Shown in pieces: positions 52,799 to 61,127 of a stretch of 64,000 nucleotides of DNA. Positions within the stretch are counted from its first letter, which is position 1. Each line of letters begins with the position of its first letter. Made by a program: the position numbers and the translations under genes. The DNA is taken from positions 7,223 to 71,222 of the forward strand of contig CAYOXD010000005.1 in the NCBI GenBank assembly GCA_964407825.1. Direction: 5' to 3'. Origin of the DNA: CAYOXD01 sp964407825. Lineage in GTDB: Bacteria; Desulfobacterota; Desulfobacteria; Desulfobacterales; JAFDDL01. Under the pieces are notes generated by a model. It was not told the origin of the DNA, made no database searches, and saw nothing but the letters and a program-made list of their open reading frames with translations.

Positions 52799-55255
52799 TT
52801 AAGCGGGAAAGGGCACGGCCTGCCCGCTAAGCAGGCCATATTGGGTGCGGGTGATCAGCTCCTCTTTCATCAGATCGTTCAGGTCCTTGAAGTAGGCGGA
52901 ATAACCGGATACCCGCACCATCAGTTCCGGGTATTTTTCAGGGTTCGCCTTGGCATCGCGCAGCATCTCGTACGTCATCATATTGAACTGCACCTGCTGC
53001 CCGCCTGCCCGGAAATACGCCTCTATGAGCTGTGCAAACCGTTCTTGTATTTCAGGGCTGTCCGGCTCGGGCGCGTACTTCAGATTAAAGGCCCAGCAGC
53101 CCGGCACCTCCTTGCCCCCCAGATCCGCGACGGAATTGAGGCACGCGGTCAATTCGGGGGCGGCCCCGGAGACCGGCGTGATGCCGCTGGCCAGGAGCTC
53201 GCCGCTCTTTCGGCCGTGCGGCATGGCGCCGGCAAGGGATCCAAGGCCCGCGTGGTTGGTCATGGTCCAGTAGGCGGGCCGGTATTTGCCGCCACGGTAA
53301 TTGGTATGCGCCTGGTACACCTCGAAAATGTGGCGGATCAGATTCTTGGCATTTTTCCTGGCAACGGGATGGTCCGTGCCATACCGGGGGGTGTGGCGCT
53401 TGAGATAGACCTGCATCTTGGCCCCTTCCCCGCCGGCGAAATTGGCATCCAGAGCCTCTCCCAGGGCGGCAAAGGAATATTTCTTTTCGCTGAAAACGAT
53501 CTGCTCGATGGCATTCAGGGAATCCACCACATCGGCAAAGCCGATATGGGTGGCGCCGGATGAGTTATAGAGCGCCCCGCCCCGGATCAGATCGGCCCCC
53601 TGTTGCATCGGCCCTTCAAAAAGCGCCGAAAGAAGCGGCGAGGGCATCATCTCCTGGTGGATGGCACCGAAATATTCGTTCATCTGGATCGCCTCGCCGA
53701 TCAACCAATCGAGCTGGGTCTTGAAGACCTCCCAGAACGCCTCGAAACTCTGCAAATCCCTTGGTTCTGAGGTCTTGGGGCCGATCTGACGCTCACCTGA
53801 GATCGGCCGCCGGCCGCCATGCAGGGCCATTTCCAGGGCCGCCACCAGGTTCAGGATAATGGAGCTGGAGGCCGGGTAGTCCCGGCCGGCGCTGGCCAGC
53901 TCCACACACCCGATGACCGCATAGTCGCGGGCATGAGCCAGGGATTCGCCCTGCCCCTTCAGGGCCTCGATGTTGACCACATCGTTGAAAAAGGCCGGCA
54001 CGGCCTTGGTGTTAAGGATCACTTCGGCAACGCGGCGGCAGTACGCCGGCGGGTTGACCTCATAATGATACCGGGCATTGACATTGGGATCGCGGATACG
54101 GAGCAGTTCCGTGGCCCGCAGCATGACATAGGTGAGATCGTTCACCGCATCGTCGCCCTCCAGATCGATACCGCCCAGGGTGATGGCCGGCACGGTGCCG
54201 GCACCACCGAAGAGCTCCTCGGACGCCTCTGGCACCATGGCTACATTGTCCGCCAGCTTCAGCCACAGGCAGCCGACCAGCTCAAGGGCTTCGGCTACCG
54301 TCACGTTGCCGCTGTCGATGTCCTGTCGATAATAGGGATAGAGCACCTGGTCCAGCCGGCCCGGACTCATGGCCATATTGATGTTTTCGCCGTGGATCCC
54401 CACCTGGCAGATCCAGATGGCATTGACCGCTTCCCGAAAGCCCGTTGCCGGTTTGGCCGGCACCCGGCGACAGACCTTTGCCATGTCGGAAAACTCCTTC
54501 CGGAGGGACGGATCCTCGCTAAGGTCCGCCAACTCTTCGGCCTCCCGGGCGAGATTGGCGGCGTATGCCTTGACACCCTCCAGGGCAATGCCCATGGCTC
54601 TGTAGAAATCCGCCTGCCGTAGCATTTCCGGCTTCTCCCGCTGGCGCAGCGCGGTCTCATGCGCCGCGGCCTCTGCAATTATCCCCTCCAGCCCCCTTTC
54701 CAGCATGGTGGTATAAAAGGGAACGCAGTGGGAGATGCAGCCCGCCTTTCCGGCGATGAAAAAGACGAGGCTTTCGAAAAGCCTCATGCAGGCGGGATTG
54801 TTGAAGCGTTTCCGGGCCAGTTCCAGGACGTTTCTTTCCATCCAGAAGGGGAAAATTTTCAAATTGAGTTCGCGGGCCTCCTCGGCCGTGAGCATTTGCG
54901 GGTTCTTCTCCCGCTCACTCACGGTCATCAGCTCCGGCCAGAGGCTGAGAGCGAAATATTCAGGAAAAAGGGGAGCGCCCAGGGGCTTGCTGGTGGTGGA
55001 CCCGGCCAAGAGGTTGCGGTCATGAAATGAGGCCGATCTGTTCTTCAAAAAGTGGGCGACTTTTTTGGCTGCCCGCACTTCCGGCGAATCAGACGGATGG
55101 TCATGATCCCTGAGATAGTCCGTAATGAGCCGGGCCCGCTCGATGCAGATTTCAGGCTGGCGGGTAAAGGACAATTCCCGCAACGCTTTGAGCCGTGGCA
55201 GCGTATCGAGGGTGTGCGCCTTTAACGATAGGTCCTGCAGCGTTATTTTTGCCAT
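52799..55255 (-). CDS. Glycyl-radical enzyme, diol-dehydratase/CutC-like superfamily
   Basis: An 818-residue barrel enzyme. Glycyl radical site VRVSGYS places Gly784 near the C-terminus; the thiyl-radical Cys450 is in IGCVELA, and the GCVE motif (Glu452) groups it with dehydratases and C-N/C-S lyases rather than pyruvate formate-lyase, which has two adjacent cysteines. The SPGRLDQVLYPYY run is also typical. Substrate cannot be assigned: candidates include a diol, choline-like amine or isethionate-like sulfonate, and the neighbouring SCP2-like protein hints at something hydrophobic. AAGGAGG precedes two ATGs; the second has better spacing. Confidence 0.92.
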   Translation of the reverse strand: MAKITLQDLSLKAHTLDTLPRLKALRELSFTRQPEICIERARLITDYLRDHDHPSDSPEVRAAKKVAHFLKNRSASFHDRNLLAGSTTSKPLGAPLFPEYFALSLWPELMTVSEREKNPQMLTAEEARELNLKIFPFWMERNVLELARKRFNNPACMRLFESLVFFIAGKAGCISHCVPFYTTMLERGLEGIIAEAAAHETALRQREKPEMLRQADFYRAMGIALEGVKAYAANLAREAEELADLSEDPSLRKEFSDMAKVCRRVPAKPATGFREAVNAIWICQVGIHGENINMAMSPGRLDQVLYPYYRQDIDSGNVTVAEALELVGCLWLKLADNVAMVPEASEELFGGAGTVPAITLGGIDLEGDDAVNDLTYVMLRATELLRIRDPNVNARYHYEVNPPAYCRRVAEVILNTKAVPAFFNDVVNIEALKGQGESLAHARDYAVIGCVELASAGRDYPASSSIILNLVAALEMALHGGRRPISGERQIGPKTSEPRDLQSFEAFWEVFKTQLDWLIGEAIQMNEYFGAIHQEMMPSPLLSALFEGPMQQGADLIRGGALYNSSGATHIGFADVVDSLNAIEQIVFSEKKYSFAALGEALDANFAGGEGAKMQVYLKRHTPRYGTDHPVARKNAKNLIRHIFEVYQAHTNYRGGKYRPAYWTMTNHAGLGSLAGAMPHGRKSGELLASGITPVSGAAPELTACLNSVADLGGKEVPGCWAFNLKYAPEPDSPEIQERFAQLIEAYFRAGGQQVQFNMMTYEMLRDAKANPEKYPELMVRVSGYSAYFKDLNDLMKEELITRTQYGLLSGQAVPFPA

Positions 55256-55266
55256 CATAAGCCTCC

Positions 55267-55647
55267 TTATGAAGGAATAAGTTTTGCGTTTTCGAACAAT
55301 TGTTTCAAATTCAGCCGATTGACGACATCGGAGAAAATCTCGCCGAGAACCCTATCCGCGCCCTTGCTGCCCACGACCCGGACCCGTTCCGCGCTGCCCT
55401 GAATGCTATTCGTGGCGGTCGGATGGTCTGCCAAAGAAAGCTCTGCTTCATAGGCCATTTCGGCTTTCCAATGATGGTGTTGCAGATCGAGGATAAATTG
55501 CTTCAAGACGATGGTCAGAACCGGTATTCCCGCCCCGGAACGGTCTGTCGTACCGCAGCCCAACTCTGCCAGACGTTTTTCGAAAACCGTCTGGAATAGT
55601 TCCGTCAAATGGTGCTGACCGGCCAGGATGCGCCGTTGATCGGGCAT
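55267..55647 (-). pseudogene. Fragment resembling the C-terminal part of a YajG-like lipoprotein (tentative)
   Basis: The 126-codon open part (LTELFQTVFEKRLAELGC, VLTIVLKQFILDLQ, AYEAELSL) looks like the C-terminal domain of YajG-type outer-membrane lipoproteins. Translation continues upstream in frame to a TAA near 55728; beyond that stop, the same frame reads CGTKILPNTVSLKV, reminiscent of a lipoprotein N-terminus, and then meets a TGA. No signal peptide is in frame. Two in-frame stops suggest a decayed gene. The ATG at 55647 has no ribosome site. It could instead be a real small protein. Confidence 0.35.
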
Positions 55648-56284
55648 GATCCACGAAAGACTGTACTCGCCGCTGAATTCGGGAAGCCGGCAGGCCGCAT
55701 ACCCTTCCTCCTTGGCAGGAAGTTCTTAAACGACAGACGCTATTACCTTGAGGCTGACCGTATTGGGAAGAATCTTCGTACCGCATAGCACCCGGGATAC
55801 ATACTGTCAAATCCCTTTTCAAAGAAGGTCAGGTGGCACAGGGCATTTTCCTGCCGGGCGGCGGCCCGCCAATATTCCTCGGCCACCTCCAGGTGGGAGC
55901 CATCGGAAGCATAGTCGGGGGACATGTCATTGAAAGGGCGCTGCGTCATGGACAAAAAGGCCTCACTGCTTCAATCCGGGTTTTGGTTGCCGCCTACAAC
56001 AGAACGCGGGGCGAGGCAATGGGCATTCAAATTTTCCTGCGCGTCTCGTCCCTTCCGGCTCCCCCACGAGGCTTTCCACTGCCCGTTCCGGGAGAGGGCA
56101 TGGAGCATCCCATTGAACTGGTCATTATTTTAGAAATAATATTATTGAAGTTCCTGTAATTGTATGATATCTTATTGTAATAAAATAGGACATATCCGAT
56201 ATCATGATAACCGGAAATAAAATACTGTCAAATAACTGTTTAATCATTATATATCAATGAGATAAATCGGAAATAAAACAGGCC
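55648..56284. other. 637-bp region: possible remnants, then AT-rich Fic promoter region
   Basis: 55648-55800 holds the broken upstream part of the lipoprotein-like fragment. A minus-strand reading of 61-71 codons (55743 to 55925 or 55955) contains EVAEEYWRAAARQENAL but has no recognised family. From about 56130 the DNA becomes strongly AT-rich, unlike its surroundings, and carries two near-identical repeats before the Fic gene. Confidence 0.4.
56206..56278. promoter_or_regulatory. Pair of direct repeats upstream of fic
   Basis: GATAACCGGAAATAAAA (56206-56222) and GATAAATCGGAAATAAAA (56261-56278) share GATAA and an 11-bp core, CGGAAATAAAA, and are 55 bp apart in AT-rich DNA ending seven bases before the Fic start. 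They could be operator sites. Confidence 0.45.
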
Positions 56285-57517
56285 ATGAAACCGTCGCCCC
56301 GTCATCCCTCATCCGCTGCCCCGTTCCACCCGCCGCTGCCAACCGAGCAGTTGGGGAAACTGAAGGATATGGCCCAGGAGGTGGTAATCGCCGCTTCCGC
56401 GCTGGAGGGCCGCATTGCCGGGGAAACGGCGCAGGCCCTTGGAGACAGGTTGAGATTTATCAACAGTTATCACTCCAATCTGATCGAAGGGCACAAGACC
56501 ACTCTCCTGGATATCGAAGCCGCCCTGAACAGCGATTATTCCCAGGATGCGCAGCGCCGGTATGCCCAGGAACTCTCCGCTGCCCACGTGAGGACCGAGC
56601 GGGCCCTGATGGAGAGGCTGCTCACCGACGCGCCCGAAAATCCCTGCAGCGTCTATTTTATTGGCAGCATCCACCGCACCTTTTACGAGCAGCTGCCTCC
56701 CCCGCATCAATTCACCCACGGCGGGAAGGGCTTCACCCGGTTTTCCGTCATGCCCGGCCTGCTTCGCGATGTCCCCGTTTCCCTGGACGGCGGCCTTACG
56801 TCCCACGGCCCGGATGCCGCGCAGTTGCCACGTCTGTTTGAAGCCTTCAGCCGCGTCTACGATCCCCGCAATTTCCATGGCGACGAACGCCTCATTGCCG
56901 CCGCCGCCAGCCACCACCGGCTGGTGTGGCTCCATCCCTTTCGTGACGGCAACGGACGGGTGGGCCGCCTATTTTCCGGGCTGTACCTGGCCCATATCGG
57001 CATCAACCGAAGCAATCTATGGTCCCTGTCGAGGGGATTTTCGCGAAACAAGCAATGGTACCTGATCAACCTGCAATCGGCCGATTCCCCGGCACAGGCG
57101 GGAAAGGGCTTCGATCAGGCCTTTTTTGCCGATTACTGCCTGTACTTCCTGGAGATCTGCCTCGACCAGATCCACTTCATGGACAAGACGTTGGCCCTGA
57201 ACCGCATCGACGCGCGTATCGACGGCTACCTGCGCGATCGTGACAAGAGGCGCGGGGCGCCGGATCCACTGGACCCGCGTGCCGGCCGGCTCCTGAAGGC
57301 CCTGTTTCTGCAGGGAGTGATACCCAGGGGCCAGGCCCGGTCCATCATGGGGATGGACCACCAGAGCGATCGCCACGCGCGGCGCATCGTCAGTCAACTC
57401 GCCAAAGAGGGGCTCGTCCGCTCCCCCTCCCACCGGGCCCCCTTGACCATTGGATTTCCAACCCAGGTTCTGCGGTACTATTTCCCCGACCTGATCGGCC
57501 CGGAGGTGATGGGCTGA
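56285..57517 (+). CDS. Fic domain AMP-transferase family protein
   Basis: A 410-residue Fic protein. The core motif HPFRDGNGRVGR starts at His217 and is complete, so nucleotide transfer to a target protein should be possible. The inhibitory helix motif S64-NLI-E68-G69 lies N-terminal to the Fic core, marking a class II, self-inhibited enzyme. The C-terminal 90 residues look like a winged helix (ARRIVSQLAKEGLVRS), so it may bind DNA and regulate itself. No antitoxin gene is adjacent. The ribosome site is poor. Confidence 0.9.
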   Translation: MKPSPRHPSSAAPFHPPLPTEQLGKLKDMAQEVVIAASALEGRIAGETAQALGDRLRFINSYHSNLIEGHKTTLLDIEAALNSDYSQDAQRRYAQELSAAHVRTERALMERLLTDAPENPCSVYFIGSIHRTFYEQLPPPHQFTHGGKGFTRFSVMPGLLRDVPVSLDGGLTSHGPDAAQLPRLFEAFSRVYDPRNFHGDERLIAAAASHHRLVWLHPFRDGNGRVGRLFSGLYLAHIGINRSNLWSLSRGFSRNKQWYLINLQSADSPAQAGKGFDQAFFADYCLYFLEICLDQIHFMDKTLALNRIDARIDGYLRDRDKRRGAPDPLDPRAGRLLKALFLQGVIPRGQARSIMGMDHQSDRHARRIVSQLAKEGLVRSPSHRAPLTIGFPTQVLRYYFPDLIGPEVMG

Positions 57518-57662
57518 TGAGAAACCACTGTATTCCAATCCGGCCCGAATAGCTTTTGCTGATAGGCATCCAACTCCGCATCACTATTACCTATTTGCCC
57601 TTTGAGCGTTTGACATATACGTTTATTCCAGTATTTCAACCGCTGAAACCAAGGAGAATTCG

Positions 57663-58673
57663 ATGAAAATAAAAGCAATTCTGTTGACACTGGGCTTGAT
57701 GCTGATGGCAACCATTGCCTGTGCGGACCAGTCCGGACTGATCACCTACAAAATCAATTTAAAGGTCGAAAAAAATTCCAAAACGGCAAAGCTTTGGCTG
57801 CCCTACCCCCTGTCCAATGCGCATCAAACCATAAGCAACATAGAAATCAACGGGAATTACAACGAATCCGGGATCTACCGCGACGCCAACTCAAAGGCGA
57901 CCTTCTTTTACGCCGGATGGGACCAGATTTCGGCCCGGCCATTTGTCGTGATGAGCTTTCAAGCCGTAACAAAAGACAGAAAAATAAATAAAATCAAGGC
58001 ATCGAAGGACCCGATTCCCGCGCCGATCAAAAAATACCTGAAAACCACCCCGTGGGATCAGGCGGGCGAAAAAGAAATCATGGAAATCGCCGCAAGAGCC
58101 ACGGCCGGCAAGACGGGAATACTTGAAAAGGCCAAAGCGGTTTACGATTGGGTGGTTGAAAATACCTTTCGTGATCCGGCCGTAAAGGCCTGCGGTCTGG
58201 GAATCCCCATGGTCACGCTTTTTCAATCTGGAGGCGGCGGCAAATGCGCTGACATCAGCTCGGTATATGTGGCCATTGCACGTGCCGCGGGCGTTCCGGC
58301 CAGGGATGTTTTCGGGCTGCGCTTAGCCCATCCCCATAATGGTGATATAACGAGTGCATTTCATTGCTGGGCTGAATTTTATCTGCCCGGAACCGGCTGG
58401 GTTCCCGTTGACCCTGCGGATGTCAGAAAAATGATGCTCGTTCACCATATCGCGCTGAAAGACGCTGGCCATTGGAGAAAATTCTTCTGGGGCGGTGACG
58501 ACCTCTTCAGAGTCGTGCTTGAAAAGAATGCCCGGGACGTGGTTTTAGAGCCTCGGCAAAAGGGCCGGCCGGTGAATTATTTCATGTATCCGTTTGCCCA
58601 AGTCGACGGCAAAGCCCTTGATTATTTTGACGCCAAGGATTTCTCCTATTCCGTGAGCTTCCAGTCAAGATAA
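57663..58673 (+). CDS. Secreted transglutaminase-like domain protein
   Basis: A 336-residue protein with a signal peptide or lipobox-like start (hydrophobic 5-18, IACAD near 18-22). The transglutaminase core has the full triad: Cys195 (GGGKCADISS), His234 (AFHCWAEFY) and Asp250 (WVPVDPAD). In bacteria such proteins are usually peptidases or peptide-bond-modifying enzymes of the envelope. AAGGAG lies 7 nt before the ATG. It appears to be transcribed alone. If Cys20 is a true lipobox Cys it would be a lipoprotein, but the -1/-3 residues fit only loosely. Confidence 0.85.
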   Translation: MKIKAILLTLGLMLMATIACADQSGLITYKINLKVEKNSKTAKLWLPYPLSNAHQTISNIEINGNYNESGIYRDANSKATFFYAGWDQISARPFVVMSFQAVTKDRKINKIKASKDPIPAPIKKYLKTTPWDQAGEKEIMEIAARATAGKTGILEKAKAVYDWVVENTFRDPAVKACGLGIPMVTLFQSGGGGKCADISSVYVAIARAAGVPARDVFGLRLAHPHNGDITSAFHCWAEFYLPGTGWVPVDPADVRKMMLVHHIALKDAGHWRKFFWGGDDLFRVVLEKNARDVVLEPRQKGRPVNYFMYPFAQVDGKALDYFDAKDFSYSVSFQSR

Positions 58674-58690
58674 GCGCCGATTTTTTTTGC

Positions 58691-58882
58691 TCAGGCCTTT
58701 GAAGCTCGATTCGCCTTGCAACTTCCCTTAGCCGCGCCCCGGATATCGTTCTGGTGTTTGGCAATGGAAATGATGGTGGAAAGTTGCGCCTTGACATCTT
58801 CCGGCAACTCTTGCCGCTTCAATTCGGCCGCAATGTCACAGATTGCTGAAAAAGCCTCTGAAATCTTATCTGTACTCAGCAT
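58691..58882 (-). CDS. Small hypothetical protein (63 aa)
   Basis: A 63-residue, helix-rich, charged protein (MLSTDKISEAFSAICDIAAE at the start) ending in a basic tail. AAAGGAG lies 6 nt before the ATG at 58882, which supports translation from here and not from 58924. No family recognised. It ends 18 bp from the transglutaminase stop (convergent) and lies 60 bp downstream of the membrane-protein gene. Confidence 0.5.
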   Translation of the reverse strand: MLSTDKISEAFSAICDIAAELKRQELPEDVKAQLSTIISIAKHQNDIRGAAKGSCKANRASKA

Positions 58883-58942
58883 ATCATCTCCTTTCATCAC
58901 CAATGGCAAAATCCGCTTCGCCACGGTTGACGCATGCAGGGG

Positions 58943-59431
58943 CTACCCCCTGACCGCCCGGTTCATGGGGCAGCCGGAGTGTCGGCACCTGCTGCAGTAG
59001 TGCAGGGGAAAAGCCGCTATGACCGGCGCTGCGATGAGCCAGAAGAGAAGGAGCAGCGGGATATCGCGAAACAGCCAGAACTGGGGAATGAGCGCCATGC
59101 TCGCAAGGGCGGCCCCTGCGGCAATCTTTTTGCCGGCCGGGATCGGCAGCCCGCGGGGGGCATAGAATCTTGTCACCAGCTGCGGCGGCATGAAAAGACA
59201 GCTCGACAGCTGATAGGGGTAAGGACAATAGGCGCACAGAAAGGGCAGTACCACCAAGGCAAACCCCAACACCCCCCATGCAATGTATAGAAAAGCCCCT
59301 ATCGGATCCTGCCGATAAATCCCATAGGCCCCCACGGCCATGAACCCCAGCCAGCCGATCCGCATGAAAAACTTGTCTTTCAATGAGAAGCGATCAAGCA
59401 GCCCGCATCCGGTATGGCCATCGGCAGTCAT
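58943..59431 (-). CDS. Cysteine-rich small membrane protein
   Basis: A 162-residue protein with about four hydrophobic segments. It carries two Cys clusters: FLCAYCPYPYQLSSC in the first loop and HYCSRCRHSGCPMN at the C-terminus, which could bind a metal or Fe-S centre. No family assigned, though Desulfobacterota have similar short membrane proteins. The start at 59431 has AAAGGAG upstream and was preferred to 59491. The palindromic element at 59449-59573 begins right behind its ribosome site. Confidence 0.6.
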   Translation of the reverse strand: MTADGHTGCGLLDRFSLKDKFFMRIGWLGFMAVGAYGIYRQDPIGAFLYIAWGVLGFALVVLPFLCAYCPYPYQLSSCLFMPPQLVTRFYAPRGLPIPAGKKIAAGAALASMALIPQFWLFRDIPLLLLFWLIAAPVIAAFPLHYCSRCRHSGCPMNRAVRG

Positions 59432-59448
59432 CCTGTTCTCCTTTCTCT

Positions 59449-59573
59449 TAGGGCCTGTTTGCCCCCCCCCCGGGATCAGGCTCGACAACAAGGCGGGAAT
59501 GGGCTTAAAAGCGGAGCGTACACGTAGTACGTGAGCCTTTTAAGGCCATTTCCAAAGCAGGTAGCAGGCCCTA
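59449..59573. repeat. Palindromic REP/MITE-like element
   Basis: TAGGGCCTG (59449-59457) and CAGGCCCTA (59565-59573) are perfect terminal inverted repeats. The interior holds a long hairpin, 59501-59546: GGCTTAAAAG-type and CTTTTAAGGCC-type arms and an inner GTAC...GTAC pairing, with a bulge between. No open reading frame of note. A GCAGGCTCTTAGG sequence just outside (near 59590) resembles the ends again. Confidence 0.55.
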
Positions 59574-59635
59574 TACGGGGTTTTCAAGCAGGCTCTTAGG
59601 CTGCGCATGGGTCACCCCAAGGGGGCGCACAGGAG

Positions 59636-60241
59636 TCACCCCACCGATCTAAACGTCATCAAATAATTGTAGTCCCCCAAATCGAGGGTTTCCACGTGCT
59701 TGAAGCCATATCCTGCGACCATCTGATCCACCTCGCCCGCCGACAGGCGGATCTGTACCGGTGGTCCGGGCGGTCCTTCAATCTTTTTGAACTCGATTAC
59801 CGCCAGATGTCCGTTGGGCTTCAGAAGGGTCTTGACCCGTTTCAGCACCGACGCGGTTTGGCCGGCCTCCACGAAATCATGAAGAACGGTCGCCATCAGG
59901 CATAAATCGACGCTGTAGTCATCGATGTCAATGGAATCGGGCAGCGTGGCATCGGCGTGAAGCGCCATGATGTTGGTGATGCCCCTTTGATCGATTTGCG
60001 CATCCAGCAGCAGGAGTCCCTCTTTCCAGAGATCGACTGCATATATCAATCCCTTTTCGCCGACGACGGAGGAAAAAAACAGGGAGTAGGCGCCTTTACC
60101 GCAGGCCAAATCCACCATAACCGATCCAGGCCTGATCGGCAAGTGGGATAACAGGTTGCCGGAATCAAACAATTCGAAACTGCTCTTGCCCGCCCCCTTG
60201 GGAAGCTTCGCCGTGCTATCGTCCATATCGCGGGTCTCCAT
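59636..60241 (-). CDS. Class I SAM-dependent methyltransferase
   Basis: A 201-residue enzyme. Motif I is MVDLACGKGAYSLFF (D/E and Gly-rich loop), followed by IYAVDLW, HADATLPD and LMATVLHDF. This is the UbiE/arsenite-methyltransferase-like Methyltransf_25/31 pattern. C-terminal cysteines typical of ArsM are missing, so arsenite methylation is unlikely. Substrate unknown. It is separated from the pst operon by 115 bp on the same strand. The ribosome site is weak; Met at 60226 is an alternative start. Confidence 0.85.
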   Translation of the reverse strand: METRDMDDSTAKLPKGAGKSSFELFDSGNLLSHLPIRPGSVMVDLACGKGAYSLFFSSVVGEKGLIYAVDLWKEGLLLLDAQIDQRGITNIMALHADATLPDSIDIDDYSVDLCLMATVLHDFVEAGQTASVLKRVKTLLKPNGHLAVIEFKKIEGPPGPPVQIRLSAGEVDQMVAGYGFKHVETLDLGDYNYLMTFRSVG

Positions 60242-60356
60242 GTCGGTGAGATTTCTTTAACCGGCCCCATATAACCAGATAAAAGTATGCCCGAAGGAGG
60301 CTTCGTCAGTCAAGTAGTTGCTGCTGAAGCCAGCAGGATTGGCGGGCTTCCGGCTC

Positions 60357-61127
60357 TTAAAAGGCCTCCTCGATGAGCCGCTCGAAAACACCGGCCTGGC
60401 GCAGCTGGCTTCCCGCCATCTCCCGCATCACTCGCCCTTCCCGCAGCACCAGGAGGCGGTCCGCCAGCCGCCTGGCCTGCCGCAAGCTGTGGGAAACCGC
60501 GACGATGGAATAATCGGTCTTGAGCGCCAGGAGCAGCTGCTCGATCTTCTCGGTCGCCTTGAAATCCAGCGAGGCGGTCGGCTCATCCAAGAGCAGGATC
60601 TGTGGTTCAAGGGCCAGTGTTCGGGCCAGGCAGAGTCGCTGCTGCTGCCCGCCGGACAGGGTTGCGGCATCGTCGCGCAGCCGGCCTTTCACTTCCTGCC
60701 AGAGGGAAACCTTGCGCAGGGCCTCTTCCATCCGCCGCCTTGCTGCCCCACGACCGATTCCCAGCGTCACCCTGAGGGGCATGGAGAGGTTCTTCTCGAT
60801 GGAAAAGGGTAGGATGGCGGGCGTTTGGAACACCATTCCCACCCGCCGCCGCAGCTCGGGAAGGCAGATCGAATCTTTATGGATGTCGATCGCTTCTCCC
60901 TCCAGCGTGACCCGGACCCGGCCGCCGGTGCGGGCCTCCCCATGGAATTCGTTGAGCCGGTTGATGGCCCGCAACAGGGTCGATTTCCCGGCCCCCGACG
61001 GCCCCACGATCACCATCAATTCGCCAGGGGGCAACGTGAACGTGATGCCGTGCAAGACACGCTTGCGCCCGAACCGGACCGTCAGATCCTCCATCTGGAT
61101 GACCGGCTGTATCACTGGCGTTTCCAT
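60357..61127 (-). CDS. pstB: Phosphate ABC transporter ATP-binding protein
   Basis: A 256-residue ATPase for phosphate uptake. Walker A is GPSGAGKST (about 40-48), signature LSGGQQQRLCLARTLAL and Walker B ILLLDEPTASLD, then SHSLRQARR. The NRLNEFHGEARTGG and LRRRVGMVFQTP runs are typical PstB. The start at 61127 overlaps the pstA stop by 16 bp; the open frame continues upstream through pstA but that part is a shadow. Last gene of pstSCAB; no phoU follows. Confidence 0.93.
   Translation of the reverse strand: METPVIQPVIQMEDLTVRFGRKRVLHGITFTLPPGELMVIVGPSGAGKSTLLRAINRLNEFHGEARTGGRVRVTLEGEAIDIHKDSICLPELRRRVGMVFQTPAILPFSIEKNLSMPLRVTLGIGRGAARRRMEEALRKVSLWQEVKGRLRDDAATLSGGQQQRLCLARTLALEPQILLLDEPTASLDFKATEKIEQLLLALKTDYSIVAVSHSLRQARRLADRLLVLREGRVMREMAGSQLRQAGVFERLIEEAF

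Noticed and set aside
58671..58690. T-run just after the transglutaminase stop as a terminator
   Set aside because: Eight T are present, but I could not find a convincing stem directly before them.
60292..60336. CGAAG/CTTCG and CTGCTG/CAGCAG hairpins after pstB
   Set aside because: The stems are short and no T-run follows in the pst direction; too weak to call a terminator.
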